A DNA stretch of 64,000 nucleotides from Zygnema circumcarinatum (taxonomy: Eukaryota; Streptophyta; Zygnematophyceae; Zygnematales; Zygnemataceae). This document shows positions 32,418-43,780 of the stretch, piece after piece. The DNA is taken from positions 647,124 to 711,123 of the forward strand of contig CM074811.1 in NCBI GenBank assembly GCA_037447605.1. Reading direction: 5' to 3'. Both the position numbers and the translations under genes were made by a program. The first letter of the stretch is position 1. Each line of letters starts with the position of its first letter. The notes under the pieces are model-generated. The model saw only the letters and a list, made by a program, of their open reading frames with translations, made no database searches and was not told where the DNA came from.

Positions 32418-35400
32418 ATGGGCACGCTTGAATACCAAGTAGAGCTTCCGGACGCTATTTCAGTTCCAGTTCCGACGGACGGCATGGAGCCAGTCCTGTA
32501 TGTGAATGGACGGCGGCGGACTCTGCCTGACGGCCGCGCGGAAACCACACTGCTGGAGTACCTGCGGGGTACTGCTCTTGAGCTGAGCTGGGGTTCAGGG
32601 TCGCAGAGGGGAGCTCAGAGTTTTGAAAATTAGGGCTTTGGAGCAGCGGAGGGAGGCAGTTAGTGTGGGGAGGGGAGGAGCCCATGCGGGAGAACTGGAG
32701 ACAGCTGGAGAGAGAGAGCAAGCAGAGAGGGGGAGGGAGTAGAGAGGGAGAGGTAGTGGAGAGGGCGAGGAAGCAAAGGGGGAGGGAGTATAGAGGGAGC
32801 GGGAGAGGGAGTGGAGAGGAAGAGGAAGCAGAGAGGTGGAGGGAGTAAAGAGGGAAGGAGTGGAGAGGGAGAGAAAGCAGGGAGGGGAAGGGAGTGGAGA
32901 GGGCGAGGAAGCAGAGGGGAAGGCAGTATAGAGGGAGAGGGAGAGGGAGTGGAGAGGGAGAGGAAGCAGAGATGGGGAGGGAGTAGAGAGGGAGAGGGAG
33001 AGGGAGTTGATAGGGGGAGGGAGTGGAGAGGGAGAGGAGGCTGGTTTTACTATATTTAATTTGGACGCAGTCTTATTTGGGCTTGTCAGAAGTTGATCTG
33101 CTAAGGAAGGCTTTCTGCCTTCCCATTTCTTTTTTCGGATGCGTTATTTTTTTTCTATTGGTGGGGCTTCCAGAAATTGGGCTGCCCGGCACAAAACTTG
33201 GGTGTGGAGAAGGCGGATGCGGAGCATGCACAGTTATGGTCTCACATTACGACCATGGCGTGAAGAAAATTGTGTATCCACTTCGCCTTTTGAGGGTTGT
33301 TAAATTGGAGGGGAAGAGAGAGTGAGTGTGGGGGGTACAATGTGGGGACTGAAATGCCATGTTAGTGTGTTCACGTGTTTGTTTGTTTTTTTTTTTTTTA
33401 TATGTATAGGAGTTTTGGGCTGAGGAGGTGGGGGGTTGTGGGAATTGGGAATTGGGAAAGGGGAAGTGAAGGTCGGGGAAGGAGCAGTGAGTTATGGGAG
33501 GGAGAGAGGGTTTGTGGGAGAGTGAGTGAGAAGAGATGTGAAAAGAGAGCAAGGGAAAGGAAGAGCAGAGATAGGGAGAGAGATTTGATTTGGGGGAGAC
33601 AAGGGAAGAGATGGTGAGAAGTTAAGGGAGGGAGGGAAAGGTGAGAAGGAGAGACTGGGGAAGGATGGGAGTAGGCGGAGTAGTGAGAAAGCTGAGAAGG
33701 TTGAGAAAGACACTATTTGTCGATAGCTTTTTCAAACTGCTTTTCCTTGACTTCTATGATAGACACCGTTCCGTGAATGCGTGTTTGGCTCCTCTCTATT
33801 CTGTGGAGGGAATGCATGTAGTCACCGTTGAAGGCATCGGAAACCGTCACGATGGACTGCATCCAGTTCAGGTAGCTTCTCCTCTCAAATTTCCCGAACT
33901 ATAGGTGAAGTTTATGCAGATCATGTTAATCTAACCTTTTTTTTTTTCCTAATTTTCAGGGCAACCTAATGGTTTAGTTTTCACTTCTAAACTTCATTTT
34001 CATTTTCACTTCTTTAAAATGTATTTTCAGGAACGTCTCTCAAAGGCCCACGGGTCACAATGCGGTTTCTGCACACCCGGTTTCGTGATGTCTATGTACT
34101 CTCTGCTCCGTTCTTCTCCGTCAGCCCCTACGGAAGAAGAAATTGAAGAAAACTTAGCAGGGAACCTCTGCAGATGCACTGGATACAGACCTATTCTCGA
34201 CGCATTTAAAGTTTTCGCAAAAAGTGATGGAAATGCTTACTCAGAAGACTCCTTAAAAGCAGCGGGAGTTTCCGTTACAGCTACCGGTAACGGAACGGAG
34301 AAAGGTGTGGCTATATGTCCCTCCACAGGGCAGCCCTGTGACTGCAAAAAAGAGGCAAAACCAGAGGAAGCGAGTTTAGAAGCAGCTCCGTTGTGGGGCA
34401 GTACTACAGGGAACGGACTGAACGACGGGCATTTCCATGCTGCAACGGATAACGGAAACACAGAGCATGGAACAGTTGAGTCTGTAGCAAGGAAGAAGGG
34501 ATATCCCACTACTTCTCCCGCTGAGCCCATTTTCCCCCCTGAGTTGATGAGCCGGAAACCGGGAAGTTTAAAGCTGGGCGGCTCTCGGGGTGCCACGTGG
34601 CACCGTCCGACCTCATTGGCTGAGCTGCTTGAACTCAAAGACATGTACCCATCAGCGAAATTGGTGGGAGGGAATTCAGAAATCGGAATTGAGCTCAAGT
34701 TCAAGCACATGGAGTGAGTATACATACAAAAACTTTACAGCTTTTGTGAACGCTAATCTTCTAGAGGTTGTTGCAACCCTAAACATGCAGCAGCTGCGAA
34801 TCTTACGAACTCAAACTTGCACATTTTAGGAGAGCTTCAGCAGCCCCAAAAACTGAAACTGAAGCACGGGGTCTTGTTAATCGTAAAATTCCTGAAATCT
34901 GTTCTTTCTCCCACTTATTTCCTGTTGCTATCTATGCAGGTATCCTCACCTGATCGGTACGACGGCGGTAACAGAACTGAACTCCGTAAAAGAGGTTTCC
35001 GGAGGGTTGGAAATTGGAGGAGGGCTCACTCTCACCTGCCTCATGGATGCCTTAAAAGATGCAATTCGGAAGAGGGCAAAATGTGAAACAAAGGCATGTG
35101 CGGCTATTGTGGAGCAGCTACGCTGGTTTGCAGGAAGTCAGGTGAGGAACACAACTTTAGTTATTTGGAAACTCTTTAAATGACAAGAAATTGTAGAAAT
35201 TTCTCTTCTCTTTCCGCCAGCTTTGTTAGGATTATAGCCTTGCCTTTAAGGGGTATTGACTCATTACTCTCAGTCTCAGCTCAGCCACTATTCATTGCCA
35301 CTTTCTGCAGGGGCAGTGCATGTACTTTCTTAAAGCATTTTGTTCATCGTGCTTGTTTGAAGAGAATTACTTGTGGCTTTGTTTCTCTTTCCGGTGAAGT

Positions 35401-36191
35401 TTTTTTCAGTAAACTGATCGCGGTTCTCAGTATGAGTGCAGATCCGGAATGTTGCCTCTGTGGGCGGAAATATTTGCACTGCGAGCCCCATTTCGGATTT
35501 AAATCCTCTCTGGATAGCAGCGGGAGCCACCTTCTGCCTCGCCTCTAAGGGCTCGAAAACACGCCACGTGTCGGCACGAGATTTCTTCCTTGGATACCGA
35601 AAGGTCGACCTTCAAGCCACCGAAATTCTGAGCTCCATCTTCTTACCATGGTGAGGAGTAAAAAAAAAATTACCTCTAGGCTGCTTGTGAGTGCTCGGAG
35701 TTAGTTGTAAGAAAGCTTCCCATGCGAGGGGCAAATGTGTTGGAGAGAGAGAGAGAGAGAGAAAGAGTGAGAGAGAGAGAGCGGGAGAGAGAGAGAGAGA
35801 CAAGAGGGGGATGGTAGAGAGCGTGAGAGAGGGAAGGCGGAGCGAAACTCTAATCTCGGTCTTTCAATGTTGTATGATGGTAAACCTCAAAAAATTTACA
35901 TTCCAGGACTCGCAAATACGAATATGTGAAAGAATTCAAACAAGCGCATCGAAAGGACGACGATATCGCCTTAGTCAATGCCGGACTGAGAGTTCAGTTG
36001 GCAGAAAAAGACAAACAGTGGATCGTGGAGGGTGCCCGGTTGGCATATGGAGGAGTGGCAGCCCTCACAGTTTCCGCTAAAAAAACGGAAAACTTTCTGT
36101 TGGGAAAACCGTGGAACACAGCGACTTTGGAGGGAGGCCTTGCTGTGTTGAAAGATGAGATTGTTGTGCCAGACAACGCACCAGGTGAATT

Positions 36192-36231
<40 letters not shown>

Positions 36232-39200
36232 CTCCTGCTCCATCCGCATTCGCTTTCTTTCCGTCTCCTTCCTCCTCTTCATATCGTTTTCGTTGTTTCC
36301 TTCTTCTCATCTCCTATTCTATCCTCCTTCTGTTCTCCTTCCCCTCTTCCCCCTTTTCCCCCTTCTCCTTCCTTCCTCAAATTCCCTCTGCAATCACTGC
36401 TTACCTTCCTTCTCCACCCCTTCCCTTCTCTTCACCCCTTCCCTCTCTTCATCTCTTTCCCTCCACCCCTTTTCGCCCTCCCTCCCCTCCCTCCTTCCCT
36501 CCCTTCCCTCCCCTCCCTCCCTCCCTCCTTCCCTCCCTCCCTCCCTCCCTCCCTCCCTCCCTCCCTCCCTCCCTCCCTCCCTCCTCCCTCCCTCCCTCCC
36601 TCCCTCCCTCCCTCCCTCCCTCCCTCCCTCCCTATCAGGCGGCATGGCCGAGTACCGCCGCTCTCTCGTGAGCAGCTTCTTCTTCAAGTTTTTCGTGCAT
36701 GCTGCTCTCCAGCTGGAGGAGGAGGGAGGGGCCTCTCCCTCCTTCCCCGAGTCCTACCGCTCCGCCGCCTCTCCCTATGAGAGGCCTCCCTCTCGCGGGC
36801 TGCAGTACTATGAGAGTGCCGGACCGGGACACGTGGCAGGCATGCCGACGATGCACATGTCGGCAGAGCTTCAGGTCATCTCAAACCCTAAATCTTAAAA
36901 AGTTTCAAGAATATATATGCTCTATGTTGCACCCCACATGTACTGCTACCCCATGTTGACAACTTCCCACTGTTCTCTCTCTCCCCACTCTCTCTCTCTC
37001 TCACACACACACACACTCTCTCTCTCTGTTGTCCAGGTAACTGGTGAAGCAGAGTATGCTGATGACGTGGCAATGCCAACCAATGGCCTGCATGGAGCCC
37101 TCGTCCTTAGCACCAAAGCGCATGCGAAAATCCTTTCCGTTGATTTCTCTCCTGCAAAGAGTGTTCCCGGATTCATGGGATTCTTTTCAGCAAAGGATGT
37201 TCCGGGCAAGAATGATGTTGGGGCTATCGTCCATGATGAAGAAGTGTTCGCCAGTGAGGAGGTGACATGTGTCGGACAGGTCATTGGAGTCGTTGTCGCA
37301 GATTCCCACGAAAATGCGAAAATTGCTGCAAGGAAGGTGGTGGTAAAGTACGAGGAGTTGCCTGCAATTTTCTCCATAGAGGAGGCCATAGAACAGGGCA
37401 GCTACTATTCCGTTCCGTTCAGCTCGGCAACGAGTCGCAACATGGAGAAGGGAGATGTGGAGACCTGCTTTCAAAGCGAGGAATGTCACCATGTGGTGGA
37501 GGGGAAGGTGCGGATGGGAGGGCAGGAGCAGTTCTATTTGGAGCCGCAAATCAGTATTGTGTGGACTGTGGACAATGGGGCAGAAGTGCAAATGATCTCT
37601 TCAACACAGGTCAGCCATTTCCTCACCTGTAAACTTTCTATAAACTTGATGAATTCAACAAATGGAGATGGATCTGCAATCTTCGATTGCATCTTGTTAT
37701 GTTCTCCATCAAGAACTCATCAAGTGGTAGCTCTCACCGCCGTCATTTGAAACCCTAAAACTCACCACATCGAATTTCAACCTCTCCCTAATTCCACAAA
37801 AAACTCAAACAAACCACTTACTCTTCTCGTTCCTCTCCTCCTCCTCGTTCCCTCCCTCTCTCTCTCTCCTCCTTCCCTCTCTCTCCCCCTCTCTCCTCCT
37901 TCCATCTCTCTCTCCCTCTCTCCTCCTTCCCTCTCTCTCCCCCTTTCTCCTCCTTCCCTCTCTCCTCCTTCCCTCTCTCTCCCTCTCTCCTCCTTCCCTC
38001 TCTCTCTCCCTCTCTCCTCTCTCTCTCTCCTCTCTCTCTCCCTCTCCTCCCTCCCTCTCTCTCTCTCCCCTCCTTCCCTCTCTCTCTCCCTCTCGCTTTC
38101 CCTCTCTCCTCCTTCCCCCTCTCTCTCTCCCTCTCTCCTCCTTCCCTCTCTCTCCCCCTCTCTCCTCCCTCCCTCTCTCTCCCCCTCTCTTCACGCAGGC
38201 TCCCACCCACCACCAGCGAGACGTGGCGAGGGCTTTAGGTCTCCCCTACCACAAGGTGGTGTGCCGCACAAAGCGCATTGGAGGAGGGTTCGGAGGAAAG
38301 GAGACGAGAAGTGCCCTCGTTGCATTGGCGGCGGCAGTGCCCGCATTCCATCTCAAGAGAGCGGTGAAGATCGTTTTGGATCGAGATACCGACATGGCCA
38401 TCACAGGGCACCGACATCCCTTCATGGGAAAATACAAGGTGAAATATGGTCTACCCTTTTGTCACCTTCTTCTTGCATTTTTTTCCTTTTCATGGCCTGT
38501 TTTCTCAGTCGAGCAGTCTTTAAACTCTGTATATCCAGATACTTCAAAAGCTTCAAACTTCTAATTTCTGCGTTTCCGTCCTCGTGCTCATTCAACCTTC
38601 CTTTCCTTCATGTCCTGTCGACTCTTTTCCCTCCCTCCCTCTCTCCTTTTGAAACCTCCAGGTCGGATTCTCCAAGGAAGGGAAATTCCTTGCTCTCGAC
38701 CTGGCCATATATAACAATGGCGGAAACTCTGTCGACCTTTCCTTTGCCGTTCTCGAACGTGCCATGTTCCATTCCGACAATGTGTACGCAATTCCCAACG
38801 TTCGCATTGTTGGGAGAGTCTGCAAAACCAACATTCCAAGCAACACAGCTTTCCGCGGCTTTGGAGGGCCACAAGGAATGTTAATATGTGAGAATTGGGT
38901 CGAGCACGTTGCACGAACTCTCAACAAACCGGTCGAGTACATTCGGGTAAGCGAAAAATATAGGTTTTCGGGGAATATCGGTGTGTTGGTAGTTACGTTT
39001 TGGGGATTTGGAGGTTTGAGGACTTAGATTATGGGAGGTTTTGCTGTTATTTGGTGTTGCAGAGATTTGGGTTTGGTTTGGTTTGGTTTTGGGTTGTTTT
39101 AAAGGTTGCTTAAAACCTTTTTTTTTACTCTTTTTCTTGTTTCTTTTGCTTTGGGAGGACTGCCGTCTTCCTACTGCTGCTACTGCTGCGTGCCCAAGGA

Positions 39201-42076
39201 AGTAATGGGGAAAGAGAGATAAAGAGAGAGAGGGAGAGAGGGAGAGTGAGAAAGAGTGACTTATGTGGAGAGAAAAGGTCATGAAAGGGATGTGGCGGGA
39301 TAGAAGAGAACCAACTCTGAGTTTTGTTGTCCCTTTTGAAAGTGACCCGATGTTTTGGGGGCGGTTGCAGGAACTGAATTTCCATGGTGAAAACTACGAG
39401 GAGCATTACGGACAGATCATAGAACGTGACCAGATGCAACGGATTTGGAGCGATGTGAAGGAGCACGGAGAGTGGGAGAAACGTCGTGCTGACGTGGACG
39501 CCTTCAATTCCCAAAATCGGTGGAAAAAACGCGGAATTGCGATCGTGCCCACAAAGTTTGGAATCTCCTTCACCTCCAAGTTCTTGAATCAGGTGGACAA
39601 GTCTTTTCCAGAGCCGGTTTTAGGAGTAAATTGTACACTTATATACAGTGAGGAATGGTCATCTTAATAGGGTAACAAATGGGGTGTAGGGAGGTGGGTC
39701 TGTGAACATGTACCATGTACTGTTAGGAAACTGTACCATCCCATCGTCCCACCTTGTTCCACCTCGTTTGCTGTTGTCCAAGTTTTGGGTACAAATGGGG
39801 TCTAGCGAAGCCCTATTATCAACATAACCTGTGTTAACCCTCCCCCCCTTATTCCACCTTGTTCCCTACTCCCACCTTGTTTGCTGTTGTCCTAATTTTG
39901 GGTACAAATGGGGTCTAGCGAGACATACATACATACATACATACATACATTTCCTATGTCTGACCCTCCCCATTTGCTCACAAATGTTGTCCTACAGGGC
40001 GGTGCCCTTGTGAACATATACAGCGACGGAACTGTGCTTGTGACCCATGGAGGAGTGGAGATGGGTCAGGGCCTGCACACGAAGGTGGCCCAAGTCGCCG
40101 CCCACTCCCTCCGCTGCCCATTGGCCGCCGTCTTCATCGCCGAGACGAGCACCGACAAAGTGCCCAACTCCTCTCCCACAGCGGCCTCCGCCTCCTCCGA
40201 TCTGTACGGACAGGCCACGCTAAACGCATGCATGGAACTGCTGGAGAGGATGAAGCCTGTGAGGGAGAGCATGCCAGATGCCACCTTCGCGCAGGTACCT
40301 GTTCGTCTCTCTCTCCCTCTCCCTGTCACTCCCTCTCACTCCCTCTCCCTCTCTCTCTCTCATCCCTCTCCCTCCCTCCTTCCTCTCCTCCTCCCTCTAC
40401 CCTCCCCCTCCGACTCCCACGTGCTCTCCCTCGGCCTCTCCCTCTCCCTCTCCCTCTCCTTCCTGGGTCCGCTCCTCGTCCCTCTCCCCTCCCCCTCCCT
40501 CTCCGACTCCCACTTTCTCACCCTCGGCCTCTCCCTCCCACTCTTCCTCCCCCCCTCCCACTTGCACGTCTTTCTCTTACTCTCCGTCCCCCTCACGCGT
40601 TCTCTCTTCCTCTCCCTCTTGCTCTCCTTCTCAGCCTGTCCCTCTCCCGCTCTCTCTGTCTCTGCCCTCGCCTTCTTTGATTCCCCCTCGTTTCTCCGTA
40701 AGAAAAACTAACTTGCCTGGGGTTGTTCTTTTCCTGAAAATCTCTCCCGGCAGGTGGCTGAGAAATGCTATTTTGAGCGGATTAACTTGTCCGCTCAGGG
40801 CTTTTTCTCCACCCCAGAAATCAATTTTGATTGGTCCGTTTCCAAGGGCCATCCCTTTGCATATTTTACGTACGGAGCTGCTTTGGCAGAAGCAGAAATC
40901 GATACTCTGACCGGAGCCTTCACCTTGCCACGTGTGGACCTTATCATGGACGTCGGAAAATCGATTAACCCCGCAATCGATATTGGCCAGGTGAGAGAAA
41001 CAACGGCAGAGGGAGAGGGGAGGGAGGGAGGGGAGGGCTGGAGGGAGGGAGAGGGGTGGGAGAGGTTCCTTTTGCATTTCACAGACTTGAAAGCTCTACT
41101 TCTATCTACTCGCTCTATCTGAGTGCTACCATGTGATGTATCTCACTTCCAAGGCTGTCGATGGATTTTTTTCAAGCTCCAAACTCTTAAACATGTTAAA
41201 ACTTGTAAATGTCTAAGCATGAAAACTCTTAAACCTGCAAATTTTATATGCTGAAAATTAGTCTAAAATGTTAAAACATAATCTAAAACGCAGAAATTTA
41301 AAAAAAAAAAAAAATTGTTGATGGGGTGCGAGCAGGTAGAAGGTGGTTTCGTCCAAGGAGTGGGATGGGCTGTTTTGGAGGAGATAAAGTGGGGAGATAA
41401 GGAGCATCCTTGGGTCCGTCCGGGCACACTTTTTACACAGGGCCCGGGCACGTACAAGCTTCCCTCTGTCAATGATATTCCTGTCGACTTCCGATGTACA
41501 TTGCTCAGGGTAAGAAACAAGCAAAAAAAGAAGGAAAGAAAAGAAATGGGTTTTTTTGACATTTTTAGAAGAAGAGAATGAAACTCTTTTCGCGCTTTCC
41601 CTTCTTCTCTCTTCCTTCTGTTCTCTCTAGTCGACCATTGTGTTTCGAGGTCTTAAGCATTTTTTCTTCCTCACCCTCTGCCTCTATGGATTTGTGACTT
41701 TGGGGATTTGGGTCTCTCCCTCTCCCTCTCCCTCTCCCTCTCCCTCTCCCTNNNNNNNNNNTCCCTCTCCCTCTCCCTCTCCCTCTCCCTCTCCCTCTCC
41801 CTCGCTGGTTTGCCCTCTCTCTCTTACCCGCAGGAAGCGTCGAATCCGAAAGCTGTCCTCTCTTCCAAGGCCGTGGGAGAGCCTCCTCTCTTCATGGGCT
41901 CCTCCGCCGTCTTCGCCATCAAAGATGCGATCGTTTCCGCGCGGAGGGAGGCCGGCCTCGAGGGCTTCTTTGTGCTGAATACGCCCACAACGCCGGAACG
42001 CATCCGCATGGCGTGTGCCGATACCTTCACGGCTCCGTTTGCGGCGGAGGATTTCCGTCCGAAGCTTAGCGTATGA
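32418..42076 (+). CDS. XDH: Xanthine dehydrogenase (molybdo-iron-sulfur flavoprotein), 16 exons
   Basis: Oxidises hypoxanthine to xanthine and xanthine to urate with NAD+, a cytosolic step of purine breakdown. Exons: 32418-32568, 33174-33273, 33763-33871, 34031-34713, 34940-35141, 35442-35650, 35907-36184, 36639-36874, 37037-37609, 38199-38438, 38662-38946, 39371-39592, 39998-40294, 40754-40990, 41336-41509, 41834-42076; phases close throughout, 1412 aa (plant enzymes about 1360). N-terminal 2Fe-2S domains: [16 protein letters not shown], and [17 protein letters not shown] with [14 protein letters not shown] domain: [29 protein letters not shown]. Molybdopterin domains: [88 protein letters not shown] (its Glu is the expected catalytic base). 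It ends PKLSV, as plant enzymes do. The Fe-S/FAD linker in exon 4 is long and low in conservation. Confidence 0.97.
32686..33045. repeat. GGGAGTAGAGAGGGAGAGG minisatellite in XDH intron 1
   Basis: About 360 bases of degenerate purine units (GGAGGGAGTAGAGAGGGAGA and variants, 18-30 bases). Unlike most repeats in XDH introns, this one is purine-rich on the sense strand. Confidence 0.85.
36192..36634. repeat. (TC)n and (CCCT)n filling XDH intron 7
   Basis: (TC)n at 36192-36226, mixed CT sequence, then CCCT tetramers (about 36476-36634) that run directly into the intron 7 acceptor (TATCAG at 36633-36638). The microsatellite is the polypyrimidine tract. Confidence 0.93.
37840..38192. repeat. CT-rich degenerate repeat in XDH intron 9
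   Basis: About 350 bases of CTCTCTCC and CTCCTTCC units ending six bases before the acceptor CAG (38196-38198). The opposite strand gives spurious Arg/Glu/Gly-rich frames. Confidence 0.93.
39755..39925. repeat. Direct duplication in XDH intron 12
   Basis: Two copies about 108 bases apart share TTTGCTGTTGTCC and TTTTGGGTACAAATGGGGTC, TAGCGA, with one preceding CACCTTGTTCC each. The second runs into an (ACAT)n microsatellite (39923-39950). Confidence 0.8.
40309..40680. repeat. CT-rich repeat in XDH intron 13
   Basis: CCCTCTCC-type degenerate units with a repeated CGACTCCCAC / CTCGGCCTCTCCCTC theme, about 370 bases, sense-strand pyrimidine. Confidence 0.85.
41716..41806. repeat. (TCCCTC)n with a 10-N assembly gap
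   Basis: Hexamer array in XDH intron 15, interrupted by ten Ns at 41751-41760. The true length is unknown because assembly collapsed in the repeat. Exon 16 starts 28 bases beyond its end. Confidence 0.95.
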
Positions 42077-42293
42077 TACGGCGGCGCATGGAACACGCCG
42101 TTTTCGGAGTTAGGTTATACCGAAACGCTTTTGGGGATAGCTTCGTTTCTTCTCTCTATTCCACCACCTTCCTTTCTTTTCCTTTCTATTGGTTCAACAG
42201 GCAAAAGTTTCGATGGGGTTGAGGGCTTTTTGAAGTTGGGGTTTGAGGGTCTATAGGAGGAAAGGGCTCAGGGCTCCGGTCCTTCACTTTCGC

Positions 42294-42298
42294 TGTAA
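42294..42298 (+). terminator. TGTAA poly(A) signal candidate for XDH
   Basis: TGTAA 218 nt past the XDH stop. Confidence 0.5.
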
Positions 42299-42983
42299 GA
42301 TTGTACATATTATAGTGTTCTGTTCATTTCACCTGGGTGCGAAGTGAGAGAAAGGGAGGGAGGAGAGGAGAGGATGGAAGAGAAGAGAACAAGAGAAAGT
42401 GGGGGTTGAGTGGAAAAGAGAGGGAGGAGGAAAGGGATGGAGTGAGGGAAAGAAAGGGAGAGCGAAAGAGAGAGTGGTGAAAGAAGGAGAGAGGGGAAAA
42501 GGGTTACAGTCCTTATAATAGGCCCCTGCAGGTAAGGGGAATACCTGGAATATGCGCACACAAGGGGAGGATAGGCCGAGGTTTGGCCTCACTTGACCTT
42601 ATGGGCTTTTGGTGAATACAAAGCTCTGTCTGAGGTGGGGATATATGACCGATCCATGAGTTCAGCCCAGTTTGAGCCCAGTTTTTCGTGCTATTTATTT
42701 GAAAAAATATGAAATATCTGCGTTTTGTGTTGAGTTTTTCAATATACTAAAGTGTCTAAAAGATTTTTTTTAGAAAGATCAGTTGGTTGTCACGTACAGA
42801 GGATGGAACGCGGAACTGAAATTTTGTCCTTTTGTTCGTACACGTGAACCGTGTGCGGTCAATTCAATGTTTTTGCTTCGTTGCGGTGAAAAAAGGTTTT
42901 CCCCTTTTGTAAGTTTGCAAAACTATTTTCAAGTTTGCGTAACATTCTTGGACTTTGGCTCAATCTCGAAGATAGAGAAATCT

Positions 42984-43337
42984 GCATTGGTCTCACACAT
43001 GGCGATGCCATCAACTGTACAAAGACGAACAACAACAACCTGGGGAACCACGAGGAACCGGAAACTCAAAGACAGGATTGGGGGCCATATTGGACATGGT
43101 TTCGCAAGTGTGGCATGCCCTGTTCCATTGGTGCAGGACAATGAAGAAAGCCGTTTGTTCAACAACACGCAACGCTGCATGCACACATGCACTCAAGCAC
43201 GTGGTCCCAAGTTCGCAACCCCTCCTTTCAGTTTTCCCTCAATTACCAAACGCGAGGAACTTCTACTTGTCCGAATCCCAGAAACTCGTGGTTCCCCATG
43301 CTGATGTTGTCCATATACATTGTGAGATCAATGCCAC
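42984..43337. repeat. Inverted pair of dispersed repeats (copies 4 and 5)
   Basis: Copy 4 (plus, 42984-43059) reads GCATTGGTCTCACACATGGC, GATGCCATCAACTGTACAAA, then CTGGGGAACCACGAGGAAC. Copy 5 (minus, 43285-43337) reads AGTGGCATTGATCTCACAAT, GTATATGGACAACATCAGCA, TGGGGAACCACGAG. Together they form terminal inverted repeats around about 225 bases without coding character, which suggests a MITE. Confidence 0.75.
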
Positions 43338-43780
43338 TTCCTTTGCAAAAACCCAAATGTAGCATACAAGATATACAACACATGCTCCTTGTGTTCTATA
43401 TACATGAAACTCGCAGTTCCGTTACAGTCCTAACTGAACTGGCATGTGCCATGCCCTGGAAATCGTTCAAAAATTGGTGGCACGGGCACATGGCTCCATG
43501 GGGAGATGTGCTGTCATAGCCCACGACCGTTCCATGTGACAGTCTACGCTCCGTGAAACGACTAACGGAGCAGGCCGTTACAACTAATACATGTGCGTGG
43601 AAATGCTGCCACGTGGCGCCTCTTTGATTTCCCTCCTGCAGGCTTGAGGAGGGCTCGTGCAGGGCAGGGCAGGGCCGGATTAGGGTTGCAGACTGCTAGG
43701 GGAAGGGCAGGAATAGAGGGCGCTCTTGGAGCTTGGGAGCTCTTGCGGGGGAGTAGTTCTGCGGTGGAGACAGGGAGGCA

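Larger units (their letters stand above)
42077..43780. other. Between XDH and VMA13
   Basis: XDH 3' UTR to about 42300, a GA-rich block (42345-42505), the inverted pair of dispersed repeats (42984-43337) and the VMA13 promoter side with GCCACGTGGCGCC near 43609. No other gene recognised. Confidence 0.6.
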
